From an uncultured Duodenibacillus sp. (lineage in GTDB: Bacteria; Pseudomonadota; Gammaproteobacteria; Burkholderiales; Burkholderiaceae_F): a stretch of DNA of 64,000 nt. Every line of letters begins with the position of its first letter. Positions within the stretch are counted from its first letter, which is position 1. A model generated the notes under the pieces. The model was not told the origin of the DNA and searched no databases. It was given only the letters and a program-made list of their open reading frames with translations. This document shows, piece after piece, positions 36,748 through 45,453 of this stretch. Location: assembly GCA_944388865.1 (NCBI GenBank), contig CALXKM010000020.1:1-64000 (forward strand), written 5' to 3'. The position numbers were made by a program, and so were the translations under genes.

Positions 36748-37746
36748 ATGCAATTGAGTAAGCGAAACGTATTTTTACTGCTTGCCGCTGCGGTCGTGCT
36801 TGTTGCAGGCGGCTTTGTCGCCTACGACTTGACGCGGGACGGCGCTCGTGCGCTCAAGCTCTACGGCAGCATCGACATGCGCACCGTGGATCTTGCGTTT
36901 GAAGAAAGCGGCCGCATCAAAGCGGTGTTGGTCGAAGAAGGAGCAAGGGTGAGCGCAGGCCAAAAGCTTGCGCAGCTTGAGACGCGCCGCTACGAGATTG
37001 CTCGAGCAACGGCGGCCGCTCAGGTGGCTGTAGCGCAAAAAGAGCTGCAGCTTCTTTTGGCAGGATCTCGACAGGAAGAAATTGATGCAGCTCGCGCTGA
37101 GCTTGAAGCTGCCCAGAGCTCCTATCGCTTTGCGCAGCGCACCTGCGCGCGGGAATCCAAGCTCGGAGAGGCAACAACAAAGCTCAGAGTCGACGAGGCT
37201 TGTTCGCAAGCGAAGGTTTCGGCAGCGCAGGCCAAAGCAGCGCAAAAGCAGCTTGATTTGCTGTTGGCCGGCACTCGCATCGAGCAAATCGAAGTGGCGC
37301 GCGCCAATCTTGAGCTCGCCGAGGCCTCTTTGGCAGATGCCCATAGGGCATTGGAAAACTGTACGCTGCTTTCGCCCTCTGAGGGCGTCATCCGTACCCG
37401 GTTGCGGGAAAAGGGCGACATGGTGAGCGCTCAGAGTGCGGTCTACGAGCTTGCGCTCATGAACCCTTTGTGGGCGCGCGTTTGGGTCGACGAAGTCAAT
37501 CTCGGTCGTGTTGCGCCCGGGCAAAAGGTGCGCGTTAAAGTCGACAGCTACCCCGATCAGACATTTGAGGCGGTGGTGGGCTTTGTGTCGAGCGTGGCTG
37601 AATTTACGCCCAAGACGGTGCAGACCGAAGATCTGCGCACCTCTTTGGTCTATGAGGTTCGCGCAACGGTTGCAGATCCGCAGGGATTGTTGCGGCTGGG
37701 CATGCCGGTGACGGTTGAACTCGATCCTTTGCCGGGCAAAAAATAA
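36748..37746 (+). CDS. ybhG: HlyD-family periplasmic adaptor (YbhG-like)
   Basis: 332 residues. An N-terminal membrane anchor or signal (KRNVFLLLAAAVVLVAGGFV) is followed by a biotinyl-lipoyl half-motif (GRIKAVLVEEGARVSAGQKLAQLE), a long coiled coil with two LLLAGSR/LLLAGTR repeats (about 85-200), and a beta-barrel part. It links an inner-membrane exporter to an outer-membrane channel. GGAGACG precedes the ATG. Order and content (G-F-S-R) match the E. coli ybhGFSR drug-efflux operon; no TolC-like gene is in the window. Confidence 0.88.
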   Translation: MQLSKRNVFLLLAAAVVLVAGGFVAYDLTRDGARALKLYGSIDMRTVDLAFEESGRIKAVLVEEGARVSAGQKLAQLETRRYEIARATAAAQVAVAQKELQLLLAGSRQEEIDAARAELEAAQSSYRFAQRTCARESKLGEATTKLRVDEACSQAKVSAAQAKAAQKQLDLLLAGTRIEQIEVARANLELAEASLADAHRALENCTLLSPSEGVIRTRLREKGDMVSAQSAVYELALMNPLWARVWVDEVNLGRVAPGQKVRVKVDSYPDQTFEAVVGFVSSVAEFTPKTVQTEDLRTSLVYEVRATVADPQGLLRLGMPVTVELDPLPGKK

Positions 37747-37800
37747 TTTTTGAAAAAAGGTGTGCGAAAAGACCTGTAAAAAAGGCCTGCGGTGAAAGCC

Positions 37801-39567
37801 ATGGATGAGGACGTTTTCAAGTTCGGCGCCTTGCCGGCGATTGCAGCTCGCAACATCAGCAGAAGAGAAAAAAGGCCGGCGGCGGAGATTCTGCACAACG
37901 TGAGCGCTCTTTTTCAAAAGGCGCAGCTCACGGCGCTTGTTGGCGCCGACGGGGCAGGAAAGACGACGTTCATGCGCATTTTGGCGGGCATTTTGCCTCC
38001 GAGCGAGGGCGAGGTGCTTGTGTTTGGCGAAAATCTCTACCGTGATGTCAGCCGGCTGCAGAAGTGGATCGGCTACATGCCGCAGAAGTTTGGGCTTTAT
38101 GAAGATTTGAGCGTGGCGGAAAATTTTTCTCTTTACGCCGATCTCTTCGGTCTGAGCGAAGAAGTGCGCAGCGAGCGCACTTGCGAGCTGCTGGCGATGA
38201 CGGGGCTGAGCGGCTTTACGCAGCGACTGGCAGGCAAGCTCTCGGGCGGCATGAAGCAAAAGCTGGGATTGGCCTGTGCGCTTTTGAACCATCCGCGCAT
38301 TCTGCTTTTGGATGAGCCGAGCGTAGGCGTTGATCCGCTCTCGAGAAAGGAACTCTGGGAGATATTGCGGCGCAATGTCGACGATGAGGGTATGTGCGTT
38401 GTCGTTGCAACGACCTACATGGATGAGGCGGCGCTTTGCGATGCGGTGATGGTGCTCGAAGACGGGCGCCTGCAGCTTGTCGGTGCGCCGCAGGAGATTG
38501 CCGAAGCCGCGCGTGGACGCACCTTTTGGGTTGATTTGGACAAAGAGAAAAACGTGCGTGCCGTGCAGGCGGCGCTGCTCGATGCCGAGGATTTAGTGCT
38601 TGACGCCGTGCCGCAGGCCCGCGGCGTGCGGCTGCTGCTGATGCCGCAGGCGCAAAAAGAAGACGTGCAAAAAGCATTTCCCGAACTGGTCCTCACAGCG
38701 AGAGCGCCGACGCTTGAAGACGGATATCTCGAGAAGCGTCGGGAGCTGCTCGGGCGACCTCAATTTTCTGCAGTTGCGGGCGCAGCCGTACAGTCTTTTG
38801 GAGACGATGTCGTGATTCGTGCTCGAGGTCTTGTGCGGCGATTCGGCGACTTTGTTGCCGTCGATAAAACGAGCTTTGATGTGCACGCCGGAGAAATTTT
38901 TGGGCTTCTCGGTCCCAACGGGGCAGGAAAGACCACAACTTTCAAGATGCTCTGCGGACTCATTGAAATCAGCGAAGGCGTGCTTGTCGTTGCGGGCGTA
39001 GACGTCAGAAGCGCCCGATCGCTTGCGCGCGAAAGTTTGGGCTACATGTCGCAGAAGTTTTCACTGTATCCCAATCTTTCAGTGCGCCAAAATTTTGAAT
39101 TTTTTGCGGGCGCTTATGCGCTTTTCGGCAAGGCTGCGCAAAAGCGCATTGCCAAGATGGCAGACGACTTCGGGCTCAACGATGACATGCCGCGCGAAGC
39201 AGGGGCGCTGCCGGGCGGCTGCAAGCAGCGTCTTGCTATGGCCGTGGCGCTTTTGCATCAACCGAAAATTCTTTTTTTGGACGAGCCCACAAGCGGCGCA
39301 GACATTCCGACGCGGCGGCAATTTTGGCGTTGGATGTCGGCGCTTGCCGCTGCCGGCACAACGATCATCGTGACCACGCATTTCATGGAGGAGGCGCTTT
39401 ACTGCGATCGCATCCTGATTCAAGACGCAGGCAAGCCTTTGGTGCTCGGAACTCCGGCACAGGTTCGAGGCGAGAGCGCCACCATGAATGAGGCTTTTGT
39501 GCGCATTGTGCTTGAGGCCAGAGCGAGCAGACGAGAAAAAGCCGAAGGACCTGAGGAGGGCTCATGA
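37801..39567 (+). CDS. ybhF: ABC transporter with two ATP-binding domains (YbhF-like)
   Basis: 588 residues with tandem nucleotide-binding domains. The first has Walker A GADGAGKTT (about 45), signature LSGGMKQK and Walker B LLLDEPSVG. The second has GPNGAGKTT (about 370), a degenerate signature LPGGCKQR and LFLDEPTSG. The altered signature may make the two sites unequal, as in several heterodimer-like exporters. The start is uncertain: ATG at 37801 or GTG three codons earlier. The stop overlaps ybhS by four bases. Confidence 0.9.
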   Translation: MDEDVFKFGALPAIAARNISRREKRPAAEILHNVSALFQKAQLTALVGADGAGKTTFMRILAGILPPSEGEVLVFGENLYRDVSRLQKWIGYMPQKFGLYEDLSVAENFSLYADLFGLSEEVRSERTCELLAMTGLSGFTQRLAGKLSGGMKQKLGLACALLNHPRILLLDEPSVGVDPLSRKELWEILRRNVDDEGMCVVVATTYMDEAALCDAVMVLEDGRLQLVGAPQEIAEAARGRTFWVDLDKEKNVRAVQAALLDAEDLVLDAVPQARGVRLLLMPQAQKEDVQKAFPELVLTARAPTLEDGYLEKRRELLGRPQFSAVAGAAVQSFGDDVVIRARGLVRRFGDFVAVDKTSFDVHAGEIFGLLGPNGAGKTTTFKMLCGLIEISEGVLVVAGVDVRSARSLARESLGYMSQKFSLYPNLSVRQNFEFFAGAYALFGKAAQKRIAKMADDFGLNDDMPREAGALPGGCKQRLAMAVALLHQPKILFLDEPTSGADIPTRRQFWRWMSALAAAGTTIIVTTHFMEEALYCDRILIQDAGKPLVLGTPAQVRGESATMNEAFVRIVLEARASRREKAEGPEEGS

Positions 39568-40658
39568 AGCACTCGGAATTTCTCACGCACCTCTGGGCGC
39601 TTTCAGCAAAGGAATGTCGGCAGATTGCACGCGACAAGAGCGCCCTTCTTTTAGGAATCGTGCTGCCCGTGGTGCTCATCATTCTTTTTGGCTACGGACT
39701 GACGTTTGACGTGAAAAACGTGCGGCTTGGCATCGTCTCGACAGGAGAGAGTGCGATGGCAAGCCTTGTTTCAGAAAGCCTATCGGCCAACGACGTTTTT
39801 GACGTGCATTTTTTTACCGCGCGCAAGCCTGCCATGCAGGCGCTTGAACGCTTTGAAATTGAGGCGCTTTTGGTGTTTGAACAAAATGCGGGCGGCTCGG
39901 CCGTGCAGCTTCTGGTCGACGGAATCGACGCGCCTCGCGCAACGATGGCTGCCAATGCCGTCAACGGCGCTTTTGCGGCTGTGCTCGCGGCGCATGGTTT
40001 TCAGAATTCAGGCATAGAGGTTGTGCCGCGCGTGTGGTTCAACGAATCCGTGCAAAGCCGCTGGTATCTCGTGCCAGGGCTTTTCGTCGTGGTGCTCACC
40101 ATTACGGGCTGCATGATGACTAGTCTTGTGATTGCCCGAGAGTGGGAAAGAGGGACGATGGAGGCAATGATTGCCACACCTATTTCGCCCTTGGCGTTTC
40201 TTGCCTCTAAAACGCTGCCTTATTTTTTGCTGGGCATGATCGGCTGGGGGCTGTGTTTGTGTGCGGCGGTTTTTCTCTACGGCGTGCCGCTGCGCGGAAG
40301 CTTGACGGTTATTTTTGCTAGTTCAGCGCTTTATCTTTTGATGGGGCTTGGCCTGGGGCTGGTGATCTCGAGCGTGACGCGCTCGCAGTTTTTGGCCTCT
40401 CAGATCACAGTGCTGGTGAGTTTTTTGCCGGCGGTGCTGTTGTCGGGCTTTATTTTTGATCTGCGCACAGCACCGGGCTGGGCCGAGAGCTTTGCCTATC
40501 TTTTGCCGCCGGCGTACTTTCTGGAGGTGCTAAAAATCGGCTTTTTAACGGGCGGCATGCATTCGATCGTGCTGCGCGACCTGCTCATTTTGCTCGTCTT
40601 TGCCTTGGCGGCCTTTGTTGTTGCCTATCGGCATTGCCGCAAAAGACTTCGCCAATAG
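39564..40658 (+). CDS. ybhS: ABC-2 type permease (YbhS-like)
   Basis: 364 residues. A first membrane helix (LLGIVLPVVLIILFGYGLTF, about 29-50) precedes a large periplasmic domain, then five helices from about residue 175. The ABC-2 family motif is visible in VIAREWERGTMEAMIATPISP (about 190). It pairs with YbhR to form the membrane channel of the exporter. ATGA overlap with ybhF. Confidence 0.9.
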   Translation: MKHSEFLTHLWALSAKECRQIARDKSALLLGIVLPVVLIILFGYGLTFDVKNVRLGIVSTGESAMASLVSESLSANDVFDVHFFTARKPAMQALERFEIEALLVFEQNAGGSAVQLLVDGIDAPRATMAANAVNGAFAAVLAAHGFQNSGIEVVPRVWFNESVQSRWYLVPGLFVVVLTITGCMMTSLVIAREWERGTMEAMIATPISPLAFLASKTLPYFLLGMIGWGLCLCAAVFLYGVPLRGSLTVIFASSALYLLMGLGLGLVISSVTRSQFLASQITVLVSFLPAVLLSGFIFDLRTAPGWAESFAYLLPPAYFLEVLKIGFLTGGMHSIVLRDLLILLVFALAAFVVAYRHCRKRLRQ

Positions 40659-40686
40659 CTTTTTTGGGCAAAAAGGAGAGATGTGC

Positions 40687-41796
40687 ATGCCTTGTCAGTG
40701 GTGCTCAATTCGATTAAAAGAGCTCGGTGCGCTTTTGAAAAAGGAGTTTGCAACCACGCTCAAGGAGCGCGCAAGCCGCATGATTTTGGTTGCGCCCATC
40801 GTTTTGTACGTGATCCTTTTTGGCTACATCGCGACCTTCAATCTCAACTACGTGCCGTATGCGCTTTTGGATCTCTCGCAGAGCAGGGCTTCGGCCGAAT
40901 TTGCGCGGCGCATAGATGCAAGTCCTGTGTTTGAACGCGTGCAAACGCTCTCAAACACGGCTCAAATCGCAAGCGCCGTCGAAGAGGGCAAGGCGCTTGT
41001 CGTTGTTGCCATTGATGCAGACTTCGCGCGTGATTTGTCGCGGGGAGAGGCTGCGCGCGTACAGGTCATCATTGACGGAAGAAATTCCACGACGGCGCAG
41101 CTTGCAGCAGGCTACCTGAGCGTGCTGGCGCAGGACTTTGCTGCTTCCCGCGGAGCCCGAGGATTGATTACGGCGCGCTTTCTCTACAACCCGAACAACA
41201 TCACGCAGTGGTTCATCATGCCCGGGCTCATCGTCATGCTCTCCATGCTGCAGGTGATTGTTCTGTCGGCGCTTTCGGTTGCTCGCGAGCGCGAGCAGGG
41301 AACGTTTGAGCAGCTGTTGGTGGCCCCTTTTACGACCAACGAGCTGCTCGCGAGCAAGGCGATCGTTCCGATTCTGATCGGACTCTTTCAGAGTACGCTG
41401 ATATTTGTCATCGACGCTTGGTGGTTTGATATCCCTCTGGCCGGAAGCATTTTCAAGATCTATGTGGTGCTCTTGATATTCATTTTGTCGATTGTCGGCA
41501 TTGGGCTTGCCATCTCGGCCTATAGCAAAAGCATGCAGCAGGCGCTTTTGATTGCTTTTGCTCTGCTGGTGCCGATGGTGCTTCTGGCGGGCCTTTTTAC
41601 GCCGGTCGACAATATGCCGGGCTGGCTTCAGGCGTTGACCTATGCCGATCCCCTTCGCTTTGCTCTGTTGGCCGTGCGGCGCATTTATCTGGCCGATGCC
41701 GGATGGTGGGAAATATTGCGCACGCTTTGGCCTGCAATTGCCGTTGCAATGGTGATGCTGCCGCTTGCCCGGCACTATTTTGAAAAGCGCATCTGA
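40687..41796 (+). CDS. ybhR: ABC-2 type permease (YbhR-like)
   Basis: 369 residues, paralogous to YbhS in layout: helix at about 30-50 (RMILVAPIVLYVILFGYIA), periplasmic domain, then five helices; the ABC-2 motif is SVAREREQGTFEQLLVAPFT (about 200). Two ATGs in frame (40681 and 40687) are possible; AAGGAG lies eight bases before the second, which is preferred. Last gene of the efflux operon, convergent with the MFS gene. Confidence 0.9.
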   Translation: MPCQWCSIRLKELGALLKKEFATTLKERASRMILVAPIVLYVILFGYIATFNLNYVPYALLDLSQSRASAEFARRIDASPVFERVQTLSNTAQIASAVEEGKALVVVAIDADFARDLSRGEAARVQVIIDGRNSTTAQLAAGYLSVLAQDFAASRGARGLITARFLYNPNNITQWFIMPGLIVMLSMLQVIVLSALSVAREREQGTFEQLLVAPFTTNELLASKAIVPILIGLFQSTLIFVIDAWWFDIPLAGSIFKIYVVLLIFILSIVGIGLAISAYSKSMQQALLIAFALLVPMVLLAGLFTPVDNMPGWLQALTYADPLRFALLAVRRIYLADAGWWEILRTLWPAIAVAMVMLPLARHYFEKRI

Positions 41797-41816
41797 TATC
41801 TGTCTGCGGCGCAGTC

Positions 41817-43079
41817 TTATTCTTCAAAGCCGGATGTTTCGCCCTCGGCGTTTTTAATCGGCGAGCGCGGAGCGCTCCAAAGCTTGCGGGCCCCTGCAAT
41901 AAATAAAATGAGCGCGAAAGCCGAAAGCAAAGCGCAGACAAAGTAAGGAGTGCCGGCAAGCAGCTCGGAGGGCGAGCATTTCGTCGTGACCATCAAAAGA
42001 GGGGTTCCGAGAGCGGGAGCAATGGCGCCTGTGAGCGAATTCAAAGAGCTCACCGAGCCGATTGCCTTGCCCTGAGCGTCAAGCGGCGTTTCGCGGCTGA
42101 TGGCTGCCGTCAGAAGCGGACTGATGGCGCCTGAGACGGCATAAAGGCAGACAAACACCGCAGCAGCAGCTCCGCTTGTGGTGAGCCCGATTGCCGCAAG
42201 ACACAGAGCTCCGCAGGCGATGGCCAGCACGGCGATGAAAATCGAATCAAAGCGCGCTAAAAATCTCTGCAGCAAAAAGCCCTGAACGAAACTGATGCTC
42301 ACTCCCAGACCAAAGACGGAAAGACCGATTTGCAGCGGCGTAAAGCCGTAGCGAAATTCAGTGTAAAGCGCCCAGGTGCATTGCATGACGCCGTTTGCCA
42401 ATCCCGTCAGCGCAAGCGTGAGCAGAAAAAGGCGCGCCTTAGGCTGCTGAAACATGACCGACAGCGAGGCCAAGGGCGTGTTGCCGCGCAGCGTCAGAGG
42501 CTTGGGATTTTTAACCGCAAGCGACTCGGGCAGAGCAAAAAAACCGTAGATGAAGTTTAAAAGCGTCACGCCCGAGGCAACCATAAAAGGCACCGCAGGG
42601 TCGTTTTGTCCGAGAATGCCGCCCAGTGCGGGGCCAAGAACAAAGCCGATGCCAAAGACCGCGCCTATTTTGCCGAAAGCTGCCGAGCGGTCATAGCCGG
42701 CGGTGAGGTCGGCTACGTAGGCCTGGGCGACGGCCATGTTGGCAGATAGCATGCCTCCGGCAATGCGGCTGATCAAAATGGCAGGCAGCGAGGCGACGAA
42801 GGCGGGCACGGCAAACATGACGCCCAGACCGCAGATGCCGGCAAGCAGCACTGGTCTGCGGCCGCAACGATCTGAGAGCGCTCCCAGAAACGGGGCGCTT
42901 GCAAACTGCATGATGCCGTAGCTGAGCATAATGAGGCCGTACCACCAGGTCTGCGCGTCGCGCGTCTCGGCAAGCGTCCCGATCAGGCGCGGGAGAACGG
43001 GCACGATCAGGCCGATGCCCAGAGCATCCAGAAAGATGCAGGCAAGCACAAAACCAAGGCGCGGCTTAAGTGTGGGCAT
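41817..43079 (-). CDS. TetA-like MFS drug efflux transporter
   Basis: 420 residues, twelve hydrophobic segments. The DHA1 family motif A is GALSDRCGRRPVLLAG (about 70-85) and motif C-like GPALGG follows (about 145). FLDALGIGLIVPVLPRL at the N-terminus is typical of the TetA group. These are proton-driven inner-membrane efflux pumps; tetracycline specificity is not implied. The ATG at 43079 is chosen because the upstream 111 in-frame codons show no homology. It lies beside the YbhGFSR system and may add to efflux capacity. Confidence 0.88.
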   Translation of the reverse strand: MPTLKPRLGFVLACIFLDALGIGLIVPVLPRLIGTLAETRDAQTWWYGLIMLSYGIMQFASAPFLGALSDRCGRRPVLLAGICGLGVMFAVPAFVASLPAILISRIAGGMLSANMAVAQAYVADLTAGYDRSAAFGKIGAVFGIGFVLGPALGGILGQNDPAVPFMVASGVTLLNFIYGFFALPESLAVKNPKPLTLRGNTPLASLSVMFQQPKARLFLLTLALTGLANGVMQCTWALYTEFRYGFTPLQIGLSVFGLGVSISFVQGFLLQRFLARFDSIFIAVLAIACGALCLAAIGLTTSGAAAAVFVCLYAVSGAISPLLTAAISRETPLDAQGKAIGSVSSLNSLTGAIAPALGTPLLMVTTKCSPSELLAGTPYFVCALLSAFALILFIAGARKLWSAPRSPIKNAEGETSGFEE

Positions 43080-43422
43080 GGCGTTGTTGATCTCGAAATT
43101 GTTTTTGTTCTTGATGGCTCGAGCCAAGAGATCCCGGCTCGACACGCCTTGCTTTGAATGCTGTCGATCGGAAAAATGTCGGGCGCGTGCCCGAGTGTAA
43201 AGGCTTTCTTTTGAAAATGTGTTGCAGATGGTTTCGGCTGCGCGTCGCTCGGCTCTTAAGTGATGACCAAAGGGATTTTTCTGCAAAAAAAGCGTTTTGG
43301 CCCCCGTTCTATAAAATGAGGCCTTGTGAAGGCGGTTGTTGAGCCGCCGATTTGACCCAATGAAGAGGCTATCAGCAGAAAGAGGGGCGTTTTTTCGAGC
43401 GCCAAATAGCAAGGAGTTTTGC
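43080..43422. other. divergent intergenic spacer between the MFS gene and tamA
   Basis: 343 bases with no convincing gene. A TATAAAAT at 43310-43317 could be a -10 element for tamA but has no good -35 partner. Several short ORFs here look like chance frames. Confidence 0.4.
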
Positions 43423-45453
43423 TTGTCCGGACATTTCTATAGATTTCGAGCTGCTCGCGCCAAAACGATTGCGGCATCGGCTGCGATTGCCGCTGCGCTT
43501 TCTTCTCCGTCGCAGGCTTTTGACGTGCGTGTTGAAGGTCTTTCGGGCGAGCCTCAGGAAAACGTTGAGGCCATGCTGACTCCTGTGCGAGAGCGCACCT
43601 CAACGCAGCAGCCTCAAACTTATCGCGCGCAGGTCGACAAGTCGATCAGAAGAGGCCTTGAGGCGTTGGGCTACTATCAGTACGAAATTCGCTATCGCTG
43701 GGAAAAGCCTAAAAAAGAAGAAGCTCAGCAGCAAGACGGTGATCAGGAAAAAGACAAAGTAGACAAAACTCCCGACAAAAAGAAAGCTCTCGAAAGCCTC
43801 AATCTGGCCGCCGTGGCTGCGGAAACGTCGCCTTTTGTGAAGGATCAGACGGATTTGTCTGATGCAGTTCCGGTAAAAACGATCATTGCCGGCGATGTTC
43901 GTTTTCAAAGACCTCTGCCGGGCTCGCCTCAGGATGAGGCCTTGCGTCAAACAAGGCTCGATGGTTCGCAGCGAGGCAAAGGACCGGTGCTGGTGGCAAC
44001 GGTCAAGCTCGGCGATCCGGTGCGCATCAAAAAGGCCGTCTTGACAATAGAAGGTGAAGATTTAACGGAGCATTCCGTTTTTCGTCATCTTCAACGACAG
44101 CTTCCCAAGGTAGGCACGCAGCTCAATCATGGGCAATACAGCGACTTCAAGTCTTCAGTGGAGCGCACGGCCATGCGCTACGGCTACTTTGACGGACAGT
44201 TTTCCGAGAGCGAATTGCAGGTCAATGCCGAGACCAATGAGGCCGACTGGCTGCTCGTTTTCGATCCCAAGGGGCGCTATGCCTTTGGGGGCGTCTCCTT
44301 TGAGGGAAGCCAGATTCGCGAGCCTATTTTGCGCAATATCGTTCCTTTCAAAAAGGGCGAGCCGTATTCTTCCGACGGGATTGCAGAACTCAACCGCAGA
44401 CTTGCGGCCACCGGGTGGTTCAATTCGATTGTCGTCACGCCTGACATTCAAGCCGGCAGAAAGAGTGAGAACAAGGAGCTGCCGGTCTCGGCGCGTGTCT
44501 CGCCCAAGACGAAGAATTCGATTGAAACCGGTCTGGGCTACTCGACGGACGTCGGACCGCGAGGAAAACTCATCTGGAAAAAGCCATGGATCAATGATTC
44601 GGGGCACAGCCTTGAGTCTGATGCTGATATCTCAGGGCTTGAGCAGCTGTGGGATATGTCCTACAAGATGCCTCTTGAGGAAAATGCGCTCGAACAATAT
44701 TGGCTTTTCAGAGGCGGCTACAAGCACGAGGATTTAAACGATACGAAGTCCGATGCTCTGTCCTTTGCCGCCACGCGCCGCTGGGATTTGTACGAAGGCT
44801 GGCAAAAGGGCGTTTCTCTGAAGTGGAGGCTCGATGACTTCACGCAGGGTTCGGTCGACAACAAGACCATGATGATCTACCCGGAATTTTCGCTGTCGCG
44901 TTCGCGCAGCCGCGGAGGCCTGATGCCGCGCTGGGGCGACTCGCAGCGCTATACCGTGGGATATGCCAACAAGATGTGGGGGTCGGATGTTGACGCTTTG
45001 ATGCTCGAGGCGCAGTTTGTCTTGATCCGCACCTACGCCAGAAATCATCGCTTCGTGCTGCGCTCGCACCTGGGCTGGATTGAAACGGGCGACTTCAACG
45101 ACGTGCCGCCTGACTTGAGATACTTCGCGGGCGGTGACAGAAGCATTCGCGGCTACGACTATGAATCGATTTCGCCCAAAGACGAAAACGGAGAGCTCAC
45201 CGGTGCAACAAAAATGCTCACGGGCAGCTTTGAATATCAGATGCGCGTCATGGGCAAATGGTGGGGAGCTGTTTTTGTCGACGTGGGCCGAGCTGCCAAT
45301 AATTTCGAGTTTTCCGACATGAAAAAAGGCGTGGGCGTGGGCGTTCGTTGGGAGTCGCCTCTGGGACCGGTCAAGCTCGACATTGCCACGCCCGTGGATG
45401 ATTCCGAAGAAAACGGCATTCAGTTTTACATCGGTCTGGGGCCCGAACTATGA
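43423..45453 (+). CDS. tamA: outer-membrane translocation/assembly module TamA
   Basis: 676 residues. A signal peptide (about 1-37, ending SSPSQA) is followed by three POTRA-like domains and a C-terminal Omp85 barrel with the loop motif YFAGGDRSIRGYDYESISP (about 567-585). TamA in the outer membrane works with TamB to insert autotransporters and other barrels or to move phospholipids. The TTG at 43423 is preferred because AAGGAG lies six bases upstream; ATGs at 43336 and 43360 would put extra residues before the signal peptide. Residues about 95-190 hold a charged, Lys/Glu/Gln-rich low-complexity insertion inside the POTRA region. tamB overlaps by four bases. Confidence 0.9.
   Translation: MSGHFYRFRAARAKTIAASAAIAAALSSPSQAFDVRVEGLSGEPQENVEAMLTPVRERTSTQQPQTYRAQVDKSIRRGLEALGYYQYEIRYRWEKPKKEEAQQQDGDQEKDKVDKTPDKKKALESLNLAAVAAETSPFVKDQTDLSDAVPVKTIIAGDVRFQRPLPGSPQDEALRQTRLDGSQRGKGPVLVATVKLGDPVRIKKAVLTIEGEDLTEHSVFRHLQRQLPKVGTQLNHGQYSDFKSSVERTAMRYGYFDGQFSESELQVNAETNEADWLLVFDPKGRYAFGGVSFEGSQIREPILRNIVPFKKGEPYSSDGIAELNRRLAATGWFNSIVVTPDIQAGRKSENKELPVSARVSPKTKNSIETGLGYSTDVGPRGKLIWKKPWINDSGHSLESDADISGLEQLWDMSYKMPLEENALEQYWLFRGGYKHEDLNDTKSDALSFAATRRWDLYEGWQKGVSLKWRLDDFTQGSVDNKTMMIYPEFSLSRSRSRGGLMPRWGDSQRYTVGYANKMWGSDVDALMLEAQFVLIRTYARNHRFVLRSHLGWIETGDFNDVPPDLRYFAGGDRSIRGYDYESISPKDENGELTGATKMLTGSFEYQMRVMGKWWGAVFVDVGRAANNFEFSDMKKGVGVGVRWESPLGPVKLDIATPVDDSEENGIQFYIGLGPEL

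Noticed and set aside
36775..38292. A 505-codon minus-strand frame opposite ybhG and ybhF
   Set aside because: It covers clear ABC exporter genes in antisense and has no homology.
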